This document shows positions 8,139-19,463 of a DNA stretch of 64,000 nt, piece by piece. Where the stretch lies: NCBI RefSeq assembly GCF_024437735.1, contig NZ_JANFQO010000015.1:1-64000 (forward strand), in the 5' to 3' direction. The stretch is from Tahibacter harae. GTDB taxonomy: Bacteria; Pseudomonadota; Gammaproteobacteria; Xanthomonadales; Rhodanobacteraceae. The notes beneath the pieces were generated by a model, which saw only the letters and a list, made by a program, of their open reading frames with translations, ran no database searches and was not told the origin of the DNA. The first letter of the stretch is position 1, and the number at the start of each line of letters is the position of its first letter. Both the position numbers and the translations under genes were made by a program.

Positions 8139-9544
8139 CTCACCGAAACCACCACGAGCGCGAATTCGAAGCCTTCCTCGCCGGCGAAGAGTCCGAACTC
8201 GCGCGCCTGTACCGCCGCCTGCCCCAGGCCGAGCCGGATGCCAAGCTCGACGCCGCCGTGCTCGGTCTCGCCCGCGCCGCGGTGGAGCCGCAGCGGGTCA
8301 ATGCCCTGCGCCACGCCAAGTCGCGCCATCCGCGGCCCTGGTGGCTGGTCGGTCTGAGCAGTGCCGCCGGCGTGGTGCTCGCCGCCGGCATCGCCTGGCA
8401 GATGCGCCACGGCTTCGACGGCCATCCGGCGGCAAACATGGCGCCGCCGTCGCCCAGCGCCCAGTCCGGCCGCGAGGTCATTCCGATCAGCGCCATCACG
8501 CCGCCGGTCGAAGCCGAGGCCCCGGCCGCGCCTGCCGCACCGCCGGCGCCTCCGCCGCCGGCCGCGTTCAACGACAGCGTATCCGGTGCCGCAGCCGCCA
8601 AGCCGCAGGCGCCGGGCCAGCGCCTGGCCAAGTCCGCCGCGCCGCGGCCTGATGCGGAACTGGCCAAGGCCAAGACCGAGGCCGCCGCGGACTCCGCACC
8701 GGTCACGCCGGTCGCGGCTGAACCATTGCCGGCACCGGCACCCGCCGCTGCGCCGGCGCCGGTACAGGCCAGCCCAGCCGAGATACAGGCCCAGTCCGCC
8801 AACGCAGGCGCCGGCAACGACGAGCTGGCCGCGCGCAGCGACAAGGGCGGCACCGCCGCGGCTCCCCAGCCCTTCGCCGACAGCGACCGCATGCCCGACC
8901 ACAATTCCGTCGAACGCAAGGCGGCCATCGCCAGCGGATCGCGGCGCGAGGAATACGGCCTCAGCGCCGAGGAAGCCGTGACCGGCGAAGCCCTGGCGCG
9001 GCCGGAAATCCGCCAGCGCGCGGCGGTGGTGCGCGAAGAGTCCGACAAGGCCGCCAGCGACGTAGCCGACACGCTGCGCCGCACAGGGCAGGTGCCGAAG
9101 AAGGCAGCCGCAGCCGCCACGCCGCCGCGGCCGGCGGCAGACGCAAAACTCGCGGAAGCTCCCGCAACGGCCGCCACATTGCCCGCCGCAGCGACGCAAG
9201 CCGTCAGCACACCCGAACCCGCCGCAGCGTCTGCGCCTGCCACACCTCCCGCGGCCGATACGCGTGCCACGGCCGCAGCGGCCGCGCCTGCGGCAACGAC
9301 CGCGGCGACGCCGCCGGCCGGCACACCACCGCTGGGCGGTGTCAGCGGGCGCAGCAGCGACGCGGCCGCGCGCCGCGCCGCCGCGCTGGAACACAACGCC
9401 AAACTGGCGCCGGCCAGGTGGGTGGAACAGATCCAGCTGCTGCTGCGCGAACAGCGTCGTGACGAGGCCAGGGAGAACCTGGACCTGTTCAGGAAGCGTC
9501 ATCCGGACTACGTCCTGCCGGCGGAGCTGCGCGAACTGAAATAA
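8135..9544 (+). CDS. Ala/Pro-rich membrane protein, candidate anti-sigma factor
   Basis: A 469-residue protein coupled to the ECF sigma gene by ATGA. Residues 1-65 are a charged cytoplasmic segment (EFEAFLAGEESELARLYRRLPQ), a single membrane helix lies at about 69-86 (WWLVGLSSAAGVVLAAGIAW), and residues 95-420 are a long Ala/Pro-rich linker presumably in the periplasm. The last 45 residues (PARWVEQIQLLLREQRRDEARENL) look like a helical hairpin. No HxxxCxxC zinc motif of classical anti-sigma factors is present. Membrane topology and operon position suggest it holds the sigma factor, but this is inference; the long linker may span periplasm or peptidoglycan. Confidence 0.7.
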   Translation: MTHRNHHEREFEAFLAGEESELARLYRRLPQAEPDAKLDAAVLGLARAAVEPQRVNALRHAKSRHPRPWWLVGLSSAAGVVLAAGIAWQMRHGFDGHPAANMAPPSPSAQSGREVIPISAITPPVEAEAPAAPAAPPAPPPPAAFNDSVSGAAAAKPQAPGQRLAKSAAPRPDAELAKAKTEAAADSAPVTPVAAEPLPAPAPAAAPAPVQASPAEIQAQSANAGAGNDELAARSDKGGTAAAPQPFADSDRMPDHNSVERKAAIASGSRREEYGLSAEEAVTGEALARPEIRQRAAVVREESDKAASDVADTLRRTGQVPKKAAAAATPPRPAADAKLAEAPATAATLPAAATQAVSTPEPAAASAPATPPAADTRATAAAAAPAATTAATPPAGTPPLGGVSGRSSDAAARRAAALEHNAKLAPARWVEQIQLLLREQRRDEARENLDLFRKRHPDYVLPAELRELK

Positions 9545-9923
9545 GCCGTGGATCGCAGGTCGGCGGCGCCTGGATCAGACCGCCGACCGCCAGCGGGTGC
9601 CAGTCACCGGTGCCACGTCTGGAACACGTCGCCGGCATCACGCGGCCCAGGACTTCGCTGGCATCGCCATCTGCGCCGCCATTAATCGCCCGGCGCCGCC
9701 GCCAACACCACCGGCGGGTTTCGTGGGAGCCGCGCCGGCGGCGGCCGTGCGCATGTCCGAAACCATCACTGCCGCACACCTGCCATTGCGATCCACTGTC
9801 CGCCGTGCAATCGGCGATCACGCCTCAGGCTCCGGCGCTGTCACTGCCGCTGCCCACACCACACCGCCCATCCGCACAATTTCCACGCTGCCGCACCGCC
9901 CCGGCTTTGGCGATAATCGGCGC
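9545..9923. other. Intergenic region without recognised features
   Basis: About 380 bases between the anti-sigma-like gene and the IMPACT-family gene. Open frames here are GC-skew shadows without family similarity. No hairpin with a T run, repeat or RNA gene was recognised; the promoter of the downstream gene probably lies near 9860-9910. Confidence 0.4.
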
Positions 9924-10520
9924 ATGAGTCCCGTCTTATGCACCCTCGCGCAGCCCGCGACGGCGTTGCAGGAAATCAAGAAAAGCCGTTTCCTCTGCCA
10001 GGCCGCGCCGGTGTCCTCGCCGGCCGCGGCGCTGGCCTTCCTGCAGCAGGTCGCCGATCCCCAGGCCACGCACAATTGCTGGGCCTACCGCCTGGGCCAG
10101 AATTACCGTTTTTCCGATGACGGCGAACCGGCCGGCACCGCAGGCAAGCCCATGTTGCAGGCGCTCGACGGCCAGGGTTTCGATGCGGTGATGCTGGTGG
10201 TCACGCGCTGGTACGGCGGCATCAAGCTCGGCGCCGGCGGCCTGATGCGCGCCTACGGCGGCGTGGCCGCGGAGTGCCTGCGCCTGGCGGACAGGATCGT
10301 CCTGGTGCACAAGACCGAGGTCGGCTTCGCCCTGCCCTTCGCCGGTCTGGCTATCCTCAAGGCGCGGCTGGCCGAGTTCGAGGCCGATCTTCTCGCCGAG
10401 GAATTCACTGCCGAAGGCGCCGAGCTGCGCCTGGCCCTGCCCGATCCCCAGATGGCGGCGCTGGAACGCCTGCTGGCCGATCTCACGCGCGGCCGCAGCC
10501 GTCTGCGGCGGATCGACTGA
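9924..10520 (+). CDS. IMPACT/YigZ family protein
   Basis: A 198-residue member of the YigZ/IMPACT family, whose bacterial members are linked to translation or RNA handling without a firm reaction. Diagnostic segments are the N-terminal EIKKSRFLCQAAPV, then ATHNCWAYR, FSDDGEPAGTAGKPML and VTRWYGGIKLGAGGLMRAYG, all in the expected order, followed by a C-terminal DUF1949-like ferredoxin fold (about 135-195). The ATG at 9924 gives the normal family length; the frame is open further upstream but without similarity. It is a single-gene unit here, with about 300 bases before the next gene. Confidence 0.93.
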   Translation: MSPVLCTLAQPATALQEIKKSRFLCQAAPVSSPAAALAFLQQVADPQATHNCWAYRLGQNYRFSDDGEPAGTAGKPMLQALDGQGFDAVMLVVTRWYGGIKLGAGGLMRAYGGVAAECLRLADRIVLVHKTEVGFALPFAGLAILKARLAEFEADLLAEEFTAEGAELRLALPDPQMAALERLLADLTRGRSRLRRID

Positions 10521-10817
10521 GGCCTTGCTTGCGCCAGGCCGATACGGGAACCGCTGCGGCGGGCCAACCGCGCCGCCGTCTGCGCCCAGCCGATTGAACA
10601 GCCGCCTGGTGAACAGCCGCAGGCCTCTGGTCTGGCAGCCGATTGCAGCGAACCGGCCGGTCATCGGCCCGCCGCCGGTCCAATCCGGCAAGCGCATGCA
10701 CGATCCCACTCCTCGAGCCGTCAACGGGGCAATTGAATCGCGCCCAAGCGTCACCATGACAACGCCGCTGACCGTGAGTTCACGGCGGCAGCCGGCCAAC
10801 CCTTACCAGAAAACTCC
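10521..10817. other. Intergenic region without recognised features
   Basis: Roughly 300 bases between the IMPACT gene and the ABC exporter gene. Nothing beyond presumed promoter and leader sequence was recognised; I see no strong hairpin or direct repeat. Confidence 0.35.
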
Positions 10818-12584
<1,767 letters not shown>

Positions 12585-12694
12585 AACGGTGACGCGCCTT
12601 CGCGCGTCCGCCGCCTCACGGCAGCCCCGCATTGATTCCGCCCTGGCTGCGCCTGCGCGCCGGGCTTTCCGCTTTCCAAAAAAGAGCACATCCC

Positions 12695-13807
12695 ATGACC
12701 CAGCGACTGCTGCTGCGCGGCCTGACGGCCGCGATCTGCCTGGTGGGGCTTGCCGCCCTGCCGGGCTGCAAATCCGATCCCCAGGCCACAGGCCCGGCAA
12801 CGCCCGAAGGCGCCGGCACCAGCCTCACCGTCAATCTCGTCCATCCCACGGCCCAGTCGCTGCAGCGCCGCCTCATTGCCTCGGGCAGCATCGCCGCGCA
12901 GGAGGAAATGCTGCTGGGCGTGGAGCTTTCCGGTGTGCGCGTGGCCGAAGTGCTGGTCGATGTGGGCGAGACGGTGAAGAAGGACCAGGTGCTGCTGCGC
13001 CTGGATACGCGCACGCTCAGCAGTGACAAGCGCCAGTCCGACGCTGCCGTGGCCGAAGCCGAGGCCGCCCTGGCCGTGGCGAAACGCAATAACGAACGCA
13101 TGGCCGCGCTGCGCGAAAAAGGCCTGATCAGCGCGCGCGATGCCGACGAGATGTGGGGCGCGGCCACCCAGGCCGAAGCGCGCCTGAATTCCGCCCGTGC
13201 CCAGCGCGAAGCGGTGCAGCTGCGGCTGAGCTTCGCCGAGCTGCGCGCCCCCGACGACGGCGTGATCTCGCGCCGCGAGGTGCAGCCCGGCCAGGTCGTC
13301 TCCAGCGGCGCGGAGCTGCTGCGCCTGATCCGCCACGGGCGACTGGAATGGCGCGGCAACCTGCCCGAGGCCGAGCTGATCCGCGTGCAGGAAGGAACCG
13401 CCGTGCTGGTGCAGTCGCCCGACGGCAGCCGCGCCGAGGCGCGCGTGCGCCGCGTCGCGGCGGCGCTGGAAGCGTCCAGCCGCACCGGCGTGGTCTACGC
13501 CTCACTGGAAGATCCCGGCAAGCTGCGCGCCGGCATGTTCGCGCAAGGCGAACTGCTGCTGGGCGAAAGCCCGGCCCTGCTGCTGCCGCTGGCCGCGGTG
13601 GTGCAGCGCGACGGCCATTCCTATGTGTTCCGCGTCGGCGCCGAACAGCGCGTGACGCGCCAGCGCATCGAGATAGGCCGGGTCGATGGCGACAAGGTCG
13701 AGGTGCTGCAGGGCCTCACCGCCGAGGATGCCGTGGTCGCCCGCGGCGCCGGTTTCCTCAGTGAAGGCGACCGCGTGCGCGTGGTGGCGGAGGCCAAGGC
13801 CCCATGA
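12695..13807 (+). CDS. RND efflux periplasmic adaptor lipoprotein
   Basis: A 370-residue membrane-fusion protein linking an inner-membrane RND pump to an outer-membrane channel. The first 22 residues are a lipoprotein signal ending in LAALPGCKS, so Cys is the acyl anchor. The barrel-sandwich/lipoyl halves are visible as GVRVAEVLVDVGETVKKDQVLLRLDT and LRAPDDGVISRREVQPGQVVSSGAELL, separated by a helical hairpin of about 110 residues. The start at 12695 begins the lipoprotein signal; an upstream ATG at 12632 would bury it. It overlaps the pump gene by ATGA. No outer-membrane factor gene is adjacent. Confidence 0.92.
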   Translation: MTQRLLLRGLTAAICLVGLAALPGCKSDPQATGPATPEGAGTSLTVNLVHPTAQSLQRRLIASGSIAAQEEMLLGVELSGVRVAEVLVDVGETVKKDQVLLRLDTRTLSSDKRQSDAAVAEAEAALAVAKRNNERMAALREKGLISARDADEMWGAATQAEARLNSARAQREAVQLRLSFAELRAPDDGVISRREVQPGQVVSSGAELLRLIRHGRLEWRGNLPEAELIRVQEGTAVLVQSPDGSRAEARVRRVAAALEASSRTGVVYASLEDPGKLRAGMFAQGELLLGESPALLLPLAAVVQRDGHSYVFRVGAEQRVTRQRIEIGRVDGDKVEVLQGLTAEDAVVARGAGFLSEGDRVRVVAEAKAP

Positions 13808-16800
13808 GCATGAATATCTCCGCCTGGGCGATACGCCGGCCGCTGCCGGCGGTATTGCTGTTCATCCTGCTGTGCGCCGCCGGCTTCGCCGGTTTCCGCG
13901 CGCTGGACGTGTCGCGCTTCCCGGATATTTCCCTGCCCATGGTGACGGTCACCATCACCCTGCCGGGCGCCGCGCCCAGCCAGATGGAGACCGAGATCAC
14001 GCGCAAGGTCGAGGACGCGGTGGCCAGCCTGGCTGACATCGACAAGCTGGTTTCCACCGTGAACGAAGGCGTTTCCAGCACGCGCATCGAATTTGAACTC
14101 GAACGCGACCTGGACGAGGCCCTGGACGAAGTGCGCGACGCCATCACCCGCATCCGCACCGACCTGCCGCAGGACATCGAAGAACCCGTGGTGGCCAAGG
14201 TCAACATGGTCGGCGGCACCATGCTGAGCTTCACCGTGGCCTCCGACAGCCTGCAGCCGGATGAACTGAGCTGGTTCGTCGACGACACCGTGACCAAGGC
14301 CCTGTTCAGCGTGCCCGGCGTGGGCCAGGTCAAGCGCACCGGCGGCGTGGACCGCGAAGTGCGCATCGACTTGCGCCCCGGCGCGCTGGAAGCGCACGGC
14401 ATCACCGCCGGCGCAGTATCGCAGCAGCTCGCCCGCATCCAGGTCGAGATGCCCGGCGGCAAGGCCAGCTGGGGCGGCAATGAACAGGTGGTGCGCACCG
14501 TGGGCACGGTGGAAGCCGTCGCGCAGCTGCGCGACATGCCGATAGCCCTGCCCGACGGCCGCCAGATCAAGCTTTCCGCCTTGGCCGACGTGCGCGACGC
14601 CGCGGCGGAACAGCGCCAGGTCGCCCTGCTCGACGGCAAGCCCGCGGTCGGCTTCGCCATCACCCGCACGCGCGGCTCCAGCGAGGTCGGCGTTGGCCGC
14701 GCGGTGCGCGCAAAAGTGGAGGAACTGGGCCGCACCTATCCGCGCCTGCGCTTTGCCGAAGTCAGCTCCACCGTGGAAGAGGCGGAGAACTCCTATTCCT
14801 CGTCCATGACCATGCTGTGGGAAGGCTCGCTGCTGGCGGTGCTGGTGGTATGGCTGTTCCTGCGCGACTGGCGCGCGACCTGGATCTCGGCGCTGGCCCT
14901 GCCGCTGTCCATCATTCCCACGTTCGCGGTGATGCACTGGTTCGGCTTCAGCCTGAACATGATCACCTTGCTCGCCCTGGCGGTGGTGGTCGGCATCCTG
15001 GTCGACGACGCCATCGTCGAAGTGGAAAACATCGTGCGCCATCTGGGCCTGGGCAAGTTGCCGCAGGAAGCGGCCACCGATGCGGCCGACGAGATCGGCC
15101 TGGCCGTGATCGCCACGTCGCTGACGCTGGCTGCCGTCTTCGTGCCGGTGGCCTTCATGCCGGGCATTCCCGGCAAGTTCTTCCGCGAATTCGGCTGGAC
15201 TGCGGCCACCGCCGTGCTGTTTTCGCTGCTGGTCGCGCGCCTGCTCACGCCGATGATGGCGGCCTACCTGCTCAAGCCGCAGGCGCACGAGGAAAAGGAA
15301 GGCCCGCTGATGCGCTGGTACCTGCGCCTGGTCGAGAGCGCGCTGGCGCACCGCACGCGCACCCTGTGGCTGGCCTTCGGTCTGTTCATCGGCTCGCTCG
15401 CCATCGTGCCGCTAATCCCGGCCACCTTCATTCCGCCGGCGGACCTGGGCCGCAGCAATCTGAGCCTGGAACTGCCGCCCGGCGCCAGCCTGGCCGAGAC
15501 CACCGAAGTGGCCGAACTGGCGCGCGCCAAGCTGGCCGACCTGCCCGAACTCAAGCTGGTCTATACCGCCGTCGGCGGCGTGCTGGACATGGGCGATCCC
15601 AACCAGTCGCTGGTCGGCGACGTGCGCAAGGCCACCCTGACCCTGGACTGGGGCAAGCCCGACACCCGCCAGCGCCACCAGAAAGTGCTGGAGCGCGAAG
15701 TGCGCGCGCGCCTGGCCGACCTGCCCGGCGTGCGCGTGAGCTTCATCAGCAGCGAGCCCGGTGAACTGCTGCAGCTGGTGCTGGCCGGCGACGACGCGCG
15801 CCTGCTCGGCGACGCCGCCCAGGCGCTGGAGCGCGATCTGCGCAACCTCAAGGGCCTGGGCAGCGTCACCTCGACCGCCTCGCTGCTGCGGCCGGAGGTG
15901 GTGATTACGCCGGATCCGCTGCGGGCCGCCGACCTGGGCGTGGCCACGGCCGACATCGCCGAGGCCGCGCGCATCGCCACCACCGGCGATTTCCGCCAGC
16001 GCCTGGCCAAGCTCAACCTGCCCGAGCGGCAAATCCCGATCCGCGTGCGCATCGCCGAGCAGAACCTGAACCAGCCCGCGCTGATCGCGCTGCTGCGCGT
16101 GCCCGGCCGCGACGGCCCGGTGCCGCTGGCTGCGGTGGCGGACATACGCCTGGACAGCGGACCGGCCCAGATCGACCGCTACGGCCGCCAGCGCAACGTG
16201 ACCATGAACGTGGAACTCAACGGCCGTCCGCTGGGCGAAGTCATGGCCGAGATCGAGCAGCTGCCCTCGCTCAAGCAGCTGCCGCCGGGCGTGAAGATGG
16301 GCAATACCGGCGATGCGGAAATCTTCGTGGAACTGTTCGTCGGCTTCCTCGTCGCCATGGGCACGGGCATTTTCTGCGTCTACGCCGTGCTGTTGCTGCT
16401 GTTCAACAACGCGCTGCAGCCGCTGACCATCCTGATCGCCGTGCCGCTGTGCGCCGGCGGCGCCTTCGGCATGCTGCTGCTGACCAACAACTACCTGTCG
16501 CTGCCGGCGCTGATAGGCCTGCTGATGCTGATTGGCATAGCGACCAAGAACTCCATCCTGCTGGTGGACTATGCCGTGATCGCAGAACAGGACCACGGCC
16601 TGAGCCAGCACGATGCCCTGGTCGACGCCTGCCGCAAGCGTGCCCGCCCGGTAATCATGACCACGCTGGCCATGGGCGCGGGCATGCTGCCCATCGCGCT
16701 GGGCTTCGGCGCCGATGCGAGCTTCCGCGCGCCCATGGCGATTGCCGTGATCGGCGGCCTCATCACCTCCACCCTGCTCAGCCTGGTGGTGATCCCGGCG

Positions 16801-16881
16801 GCCTATACGGTGCTCGACGACCTGCGCGAGAAGGTCAAGCATCGGCGCAGGCGTGCTGCCAAGGTGGCGCCTGCGGCTTGA
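13804..16881 (+). CDS. RND-family efflux pump (AcrB/HAE1-like)
   Basis: A 1025-residue inner-membrane, proton-driven pump. The N-terminus (ISAWAIRRPLPAVLLFILLCAAGFAGFRALDV) is the first helix; large periplasmic loops follow helices 1 and 7, and the helix-4 stretch AVVVGILVDDAIVEVENIVRH contains the paired aspartates of the proton relay. The second half repeats the fold, with GLLMLIGIATKNSILLVDYA and RARPVIMTTLAMGAGMLPIALGFG typical of the HAE branch. Substrate is not predictable. Translation is coupled to the adaptor gene. The gene is followed by a palindromic repeat region. Confidence 0.93.
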   Translation: MSMNISAWAIRRPLPAVLLFILLCAAGFAGFRALDVSRFPDISLPMVTVTITLPGAAPSQMETEITRKVEDAVASLADIDKLVSTVNEGVSSTRIEFELERDLDEALDEVRDAITRIRTDLPQDIEEPVVAKVNMVGGTMLSFTVASDSLQPDELSWFVDDTVTKALFSVPGVGQVKRTGGVDREVRIDLRPGALEAHGITAGAVSQQLARIQVEMPGGKASWGGNEQVVRTVGTVEAVAQLRDMPIALPDGRQIKLSALADVRDAAAEQRQVALLDGKPAVGFAITRTRGSSEVGVGRAVRAKVEELGRTYPRLRFAEVSSTVEEAENSYSSSMTMLWEGSLLAVLVVWLFLRDWRATWISALALPLSIIPTFAVMHWFGFSLNMITLLALAVVVGILVDDAIVEVENIVRHLGLGKLPQEAATDAADEIGLAVIATSLTLAAVFVPVAFMPGIPGKFFREFGWTAATAVLFSLLVARLLTPMMAAYLLKPQAHEEKEGPLMRWYLRLVESALAHRTRTLWLAFGLFIGSLAIVPLIPATFIPPADLGRSNLSLELPPGASLAETTEVAELARAKLADLPELKLVYTAVGGVLDMGDPNQSLVGDVRKATLTLDWGKPDTRQRHQKVLEREVRARLADLPGVRVSFISSEPGELLQLVLAGDDARLLGDAAQALERDLRNLKGLGSVTSTASLLRPEVVITPDPLRAADLGVATADIAEAARIATTGDFRQRLAKLNLPERQIPIRVRIAEQNLNQPALIALLRVPGRDGPVPLAAVADIRLDSGPAQIDRYGRQRNVTMNVELNGRPLGEVMAEIEQLPSLKQLPPGVKMGNTGDAEIFVELFVGFLVAMGTGIFCVYAVLLLLFNNALQPLTILIAVPLCAGGAFGMLLLTNNYLSLPALIGLLMLIGIATKNSILLVDYAVIAEQDHGLSQHDALVDACRKRARPVIMTTLAMGAGMLPIALGFGADASFRAPMAIAVIGGLITSTLLSLVVIPAAYTVLDDLREKVKHRRRRAAKVAPAA

Positions 16882-16891
16882 GCGTGGGCCT

Positions 16892-16967
16892 GGATTGGGG
16901 ATTCGGGATTCGGAAAGCTGGCGTCGCCGGCTGCAGTGAATCCCGGGTCTCCAATCCCGAATCCCGG
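16892..16967. repeat. GGGATTC/GAATCCC dispersed palindromic repeat, copy 1
   Basis: A left arm with GGATTGGGGATTCGGGATTCGG (in two parts: GGATTGGGG then ATTCGGGATTCGG) and a right arm with CCAATCCCGAATCCCGG are separated by about 25 bases. Both arms are made of the same words on opposite strands, so the transcript could fold. A second element built from the same words lies at 31431-31504. It sits directly after the RND pump gene and may act as a 3'-end stabiliser or terminator. Confidence 0.6.
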
Positions 16968-17303
16968 CCTCCCCTCGCGTCGTTTGCGCGCAACAGCGGT
17001 GCAAAGCCCCGGAATCGCCGCCAGTGCGCCGGCGTGCATCGTGCTTCGCAGCAAAAGACGGCAATCCGGCTGCCGCTACGGCGCCGGCGGCGAATCGCCG
17101 GGAAATTGCCGCGTTTTTGCAAATTGCCGCTGCCGCCCCGCAGCGTGCACGCATCACAGTTCGCCTGGCGGCGCCGCGCCGGCTGCTGCGATGCAATAGT
17201 TAATACCCTTGTGGAACAAGCGCATTTTCTTCCTACTCTTGCGCCGCGCCGCCGTCGCGGCGCCGCTGCCGGGGGGCAGTGATCCATTACGGGGAGATGA
17301 CTC
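16968..17303. promoter_or_regulatory. Upstream region of the secreted M28 peptidase
   Basis: About 335 bases with no supported gene. A local drop in GC (gatgcaatagttaataccc, about 17188-17206) some 100 bases before the start codon is the likeliest promoter zone. A purine-rich GGGGAGATG precedes the ATG at 17304 and should be the ribosome binding site. Confidence 0.35.
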
Positions 17304-19340
17304 ATGCGCAAGACTCTTGCGGGTGACGGCGGCGCTGCGCGCGCGCTTTCGCCGCGCACCCTTCGCCGCCGCACTTTTCACGCCCGCCTGCTGGCCGGCA
17401 GCATCGCCGCCCTGCTGGCCGGCGGCGTGTTCGGCCATGGCCCGGCCGAAGACGGCCCGGCCGGCATCGCCGCCATGCAGCAGCGCGGCGAGGATCCGTT
17501 CGCACCGGTCTACCTGGTGACCTCGCGCGACAGCTACCTGCGCAGCGTGGCCGAATTCGCCCGCGCACCCAAGCCGCTGCAGGACCGGCTGGGCAGCGAA
17601 CTGGTGCTGGTTGAGGTGGACAATTTCCGCCTCGCCGACATCAGCCAGCGCATCCACGAACGCGAACACCGCTGCGGCGGCTATTTTGCCTTCGCCACCC
17701 GCGCCGAGGCCGAAGCCTTCCTGCAGGACAACGCCGCCGACAAGGCGGTGCGCAATCAGTTCCTCGCCGTCTACAGCATCGACAACCAGGCCACGGTTAA
17801 CCCCTGGCTGGGCCAGGTGACCGAGGCCAATATCCGCAGCAGCATCACCCACCTGTCCACCAGCTATCCCAACCGTTACTACGCCACCACCCACGGCCGC
17901 AATGCGGCGACCTGGATCCGCGACAAATGGCTTTCACTGGCCAACGGCCGCAGCGACGTCACGGCGGAACTCTTCACCGGATGCAGCAATTGCAGCACCC
18001 AGCCTTCGGTGATCCTGACCGTGCAGGGTAACGAACTGCCCAACGAGATCGTGGTGCTGGGCGGGCACCTGGACTCGATCTCCAATTCCGGCAGCGGCGA
18101 GAGCATGAATGCGCCCGGCGCCGATGACGATGCCTCGGGCATCGCCACCCTGACCGAGGTGATACGCATTGCCCTGGCCAGCGGCTGGAAACCCCAACGC
18201 ACGGTGAAGTTCATGGGCTACGCGGCCGAGGAAGTGGGCCTGCGCGGTTCCAACGCCATCGCCCAGTCGTTCAAGAGCCAGGGCAAGAATGTGGTCGGCG
18301 TGCTGCAGATGGACATGACCAACTACCGCGCCAGCAACGCCTCCACCACCCTGCGCGTGATGACGGACTATTCCAATGCGACGCTGGTGCAGTTCCTGCG
18401 CGACCTGTTCGCGGCCTACATGGCGCCGTCCGGCCTGACGCTGAGCAATACCAGCTGCGGCTACGGCTGTTCCGACCACGCCTCGTGGACCTCGGCCGGC
18501 TTCCCCGCGGCCATGTACGACGAAGGCCCCACCTTCCCCAACCTGCACACACCCAACGACACCCTGGCCAACATGGGCGGCACGGCCAACCACAGCACGA
18601 ATTTCGCCAAGCTGGGCCTGGCCTTCCTGGGCGAGCTGGGCAAGACCGCCGGCAGCGGCCCGCCTCCAGGCGGCAATGCACTGACCAAGGGCGTGCCCAA
18701 GACCGGCCTCGCCGCCAGCGCCGGCCAGGCGCTGGATTTCACCCTGGATGTGCCGGCCGGCGCGAGCAATCTGACCTTCACCAGTTCCGGCGGCAGCGGC
18801 GATGCCGACCTCTTCGTCAAATTCGGCAGCGCGCCCAGCGACACGGTCAACGACTGCAAATCGACCGGCTCCACCAACGCCGAAAGCTGCACCATCGCCA
18901 CGCCCGGCGCCGGCACGTATCACGTACGGCTGAAAGCCTATTCGACCTTCTCCGGCGCCAGCCTGGTCGGCGACTACAGCACCGGCGGCGGTGGCGGCAC
19001 ACAGACCTATACCAACACCACCGACTACACCATCAGCGACAACGCCACCGTCAACAGCCCCATCCTCGTGTCCGGCCGCAGCGGCAATGCACCGAGCAAT
19101 GCCTCGGTCACCGTCGCCATCGTGCACACCTATCAGGGCGACCTGAAGGTCGACCTGGTGGCGCCCGACGGCACGCTGTACAACATCCACAACCGCAGCG
19201 GCGGCGGCACCGACAATATCAACAAGACGGTCACGTTGAATCTGTCGAGCGAACTGCTCAACGGCACCTGGAACCTGCGCGTCAACGACAATGGCCCGGG
19301 CGACGTCGGCAAGATCGACAGCTGGAGCATCACCTTCTGA
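17304..19340 (+). CDS. Secreted M28 aminopeptidase with PPC and P domains
   Basis: A 678-residue exported zinc peptidase. A basic N-region and a hydrophobic stretch near 29-44 (LLAGSIAALLAGGVFG) form a long signal peptide. The M28 catalytic domain (about 170-450) shows the ligand and catalytic series GGHLDSIS, GADDDASG, AAEEVGLRGS, LQMDMTNY and HTPNDT. It is followed by a bacterial pre-peptidase C-terminal domain (about 475-560, DADLFVKFG) and a proprotein-convertase P-type domain (about 575-678, HTYQGDLKVDLVAPDGT, WNLRVNDNGPGDVGKIDSWSITF). This layout is common in type II-secreted peptidases of Lysobacter-like bacteria. It should release N-terminal amino acids outside the cell. Confidence 0.93.
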   Translation: MRKTLAGDGGAARALSPRTLRRRTFHARLLAGSIAALLAGGVFGHGPAEDGPAGIAAMQQRGEDPFAPVYLVTSRDSYLRSVAEFARAPKPLQDRLGSELVLVEVDNFRLADISQRIHEREHRCGGYFAFATRAEAEAFLQDNAADKAVRNQFLAVYSIDNQATVNPWLGQVTEANIRSSITHLSTSYPNRYYATTHGRNAATWIRDKWLSLANGRSDVTAELFTGCSNCSTQPSVILTVQGNELPNEIVVLGGHLDSISNSGSGESMNAPGADDDASGIATLTEVIRIALASGWKPQRTVKFMGYAAEEVGLRGSNAIAQSFKSQGKNVVGVLQMDMTNYRASNASTTLRVMTDYSNATLVQFLRDLFAAYMAPSGLTLSNTSCGYGCSDHASWTSAGFPAAMYDEGPTFPNLHTPNDTLANMGGTANHSTNFAKLGLAFLGELGKTAGSGPPPGGNALTKGVPKTGLAASAGQALDFTLDVPAGASNLTFTSSGGSGDADLFVKFGSAPSDTVNDCKSTGSTNAESCTIATPGAGTYHVRLKAYSTFSGASLVGDYSTGGGGGTQTYTNTTDYTISDNATVNSPILVSGRSGNAPSNASVTVAIVHTYQGDLKVDLVAPDGTLYNIHNRSGGGTDNINKTVTLNLSSELLNGTWNLRVNDNGPGDVGKIDSWSITF

Positions 19341-19341
19341 A

Positions 19342-19384
19342 CCGCGGCCGCCGCCGCACCGGACGGCGCGGCGGCGGCCCGCGG
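19342..19384. terminator. GC-rich hairpin between convergent genes
   Basis: CCGCGGCCGCCGCCGC and GCGGCGGCGGCCCGCGG form a long, nearly perfect stem around a short loop just after the peptidase stop codon. There is no T run, so it is at best a weak intrinsic terminator; its position between two converging genes fits a transcription block. Confidence 0.4.
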
Positions 19385-19463
19385 ATCTGGCGAAAATTAC
19401 TCCGGAATTTCAATGGCTGTCGCCGCCGGCAGCCGCGCAGTCCGGAACGGCGGACTGGGCGGA

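Noticed and set aside
8099-9502. Arg/Gly-rich open frame antisense to the anti-sigma-like gene
   Set aside because: Composition is that of complementary GC-rich Ala/Pro codons, with no recognisable domain.
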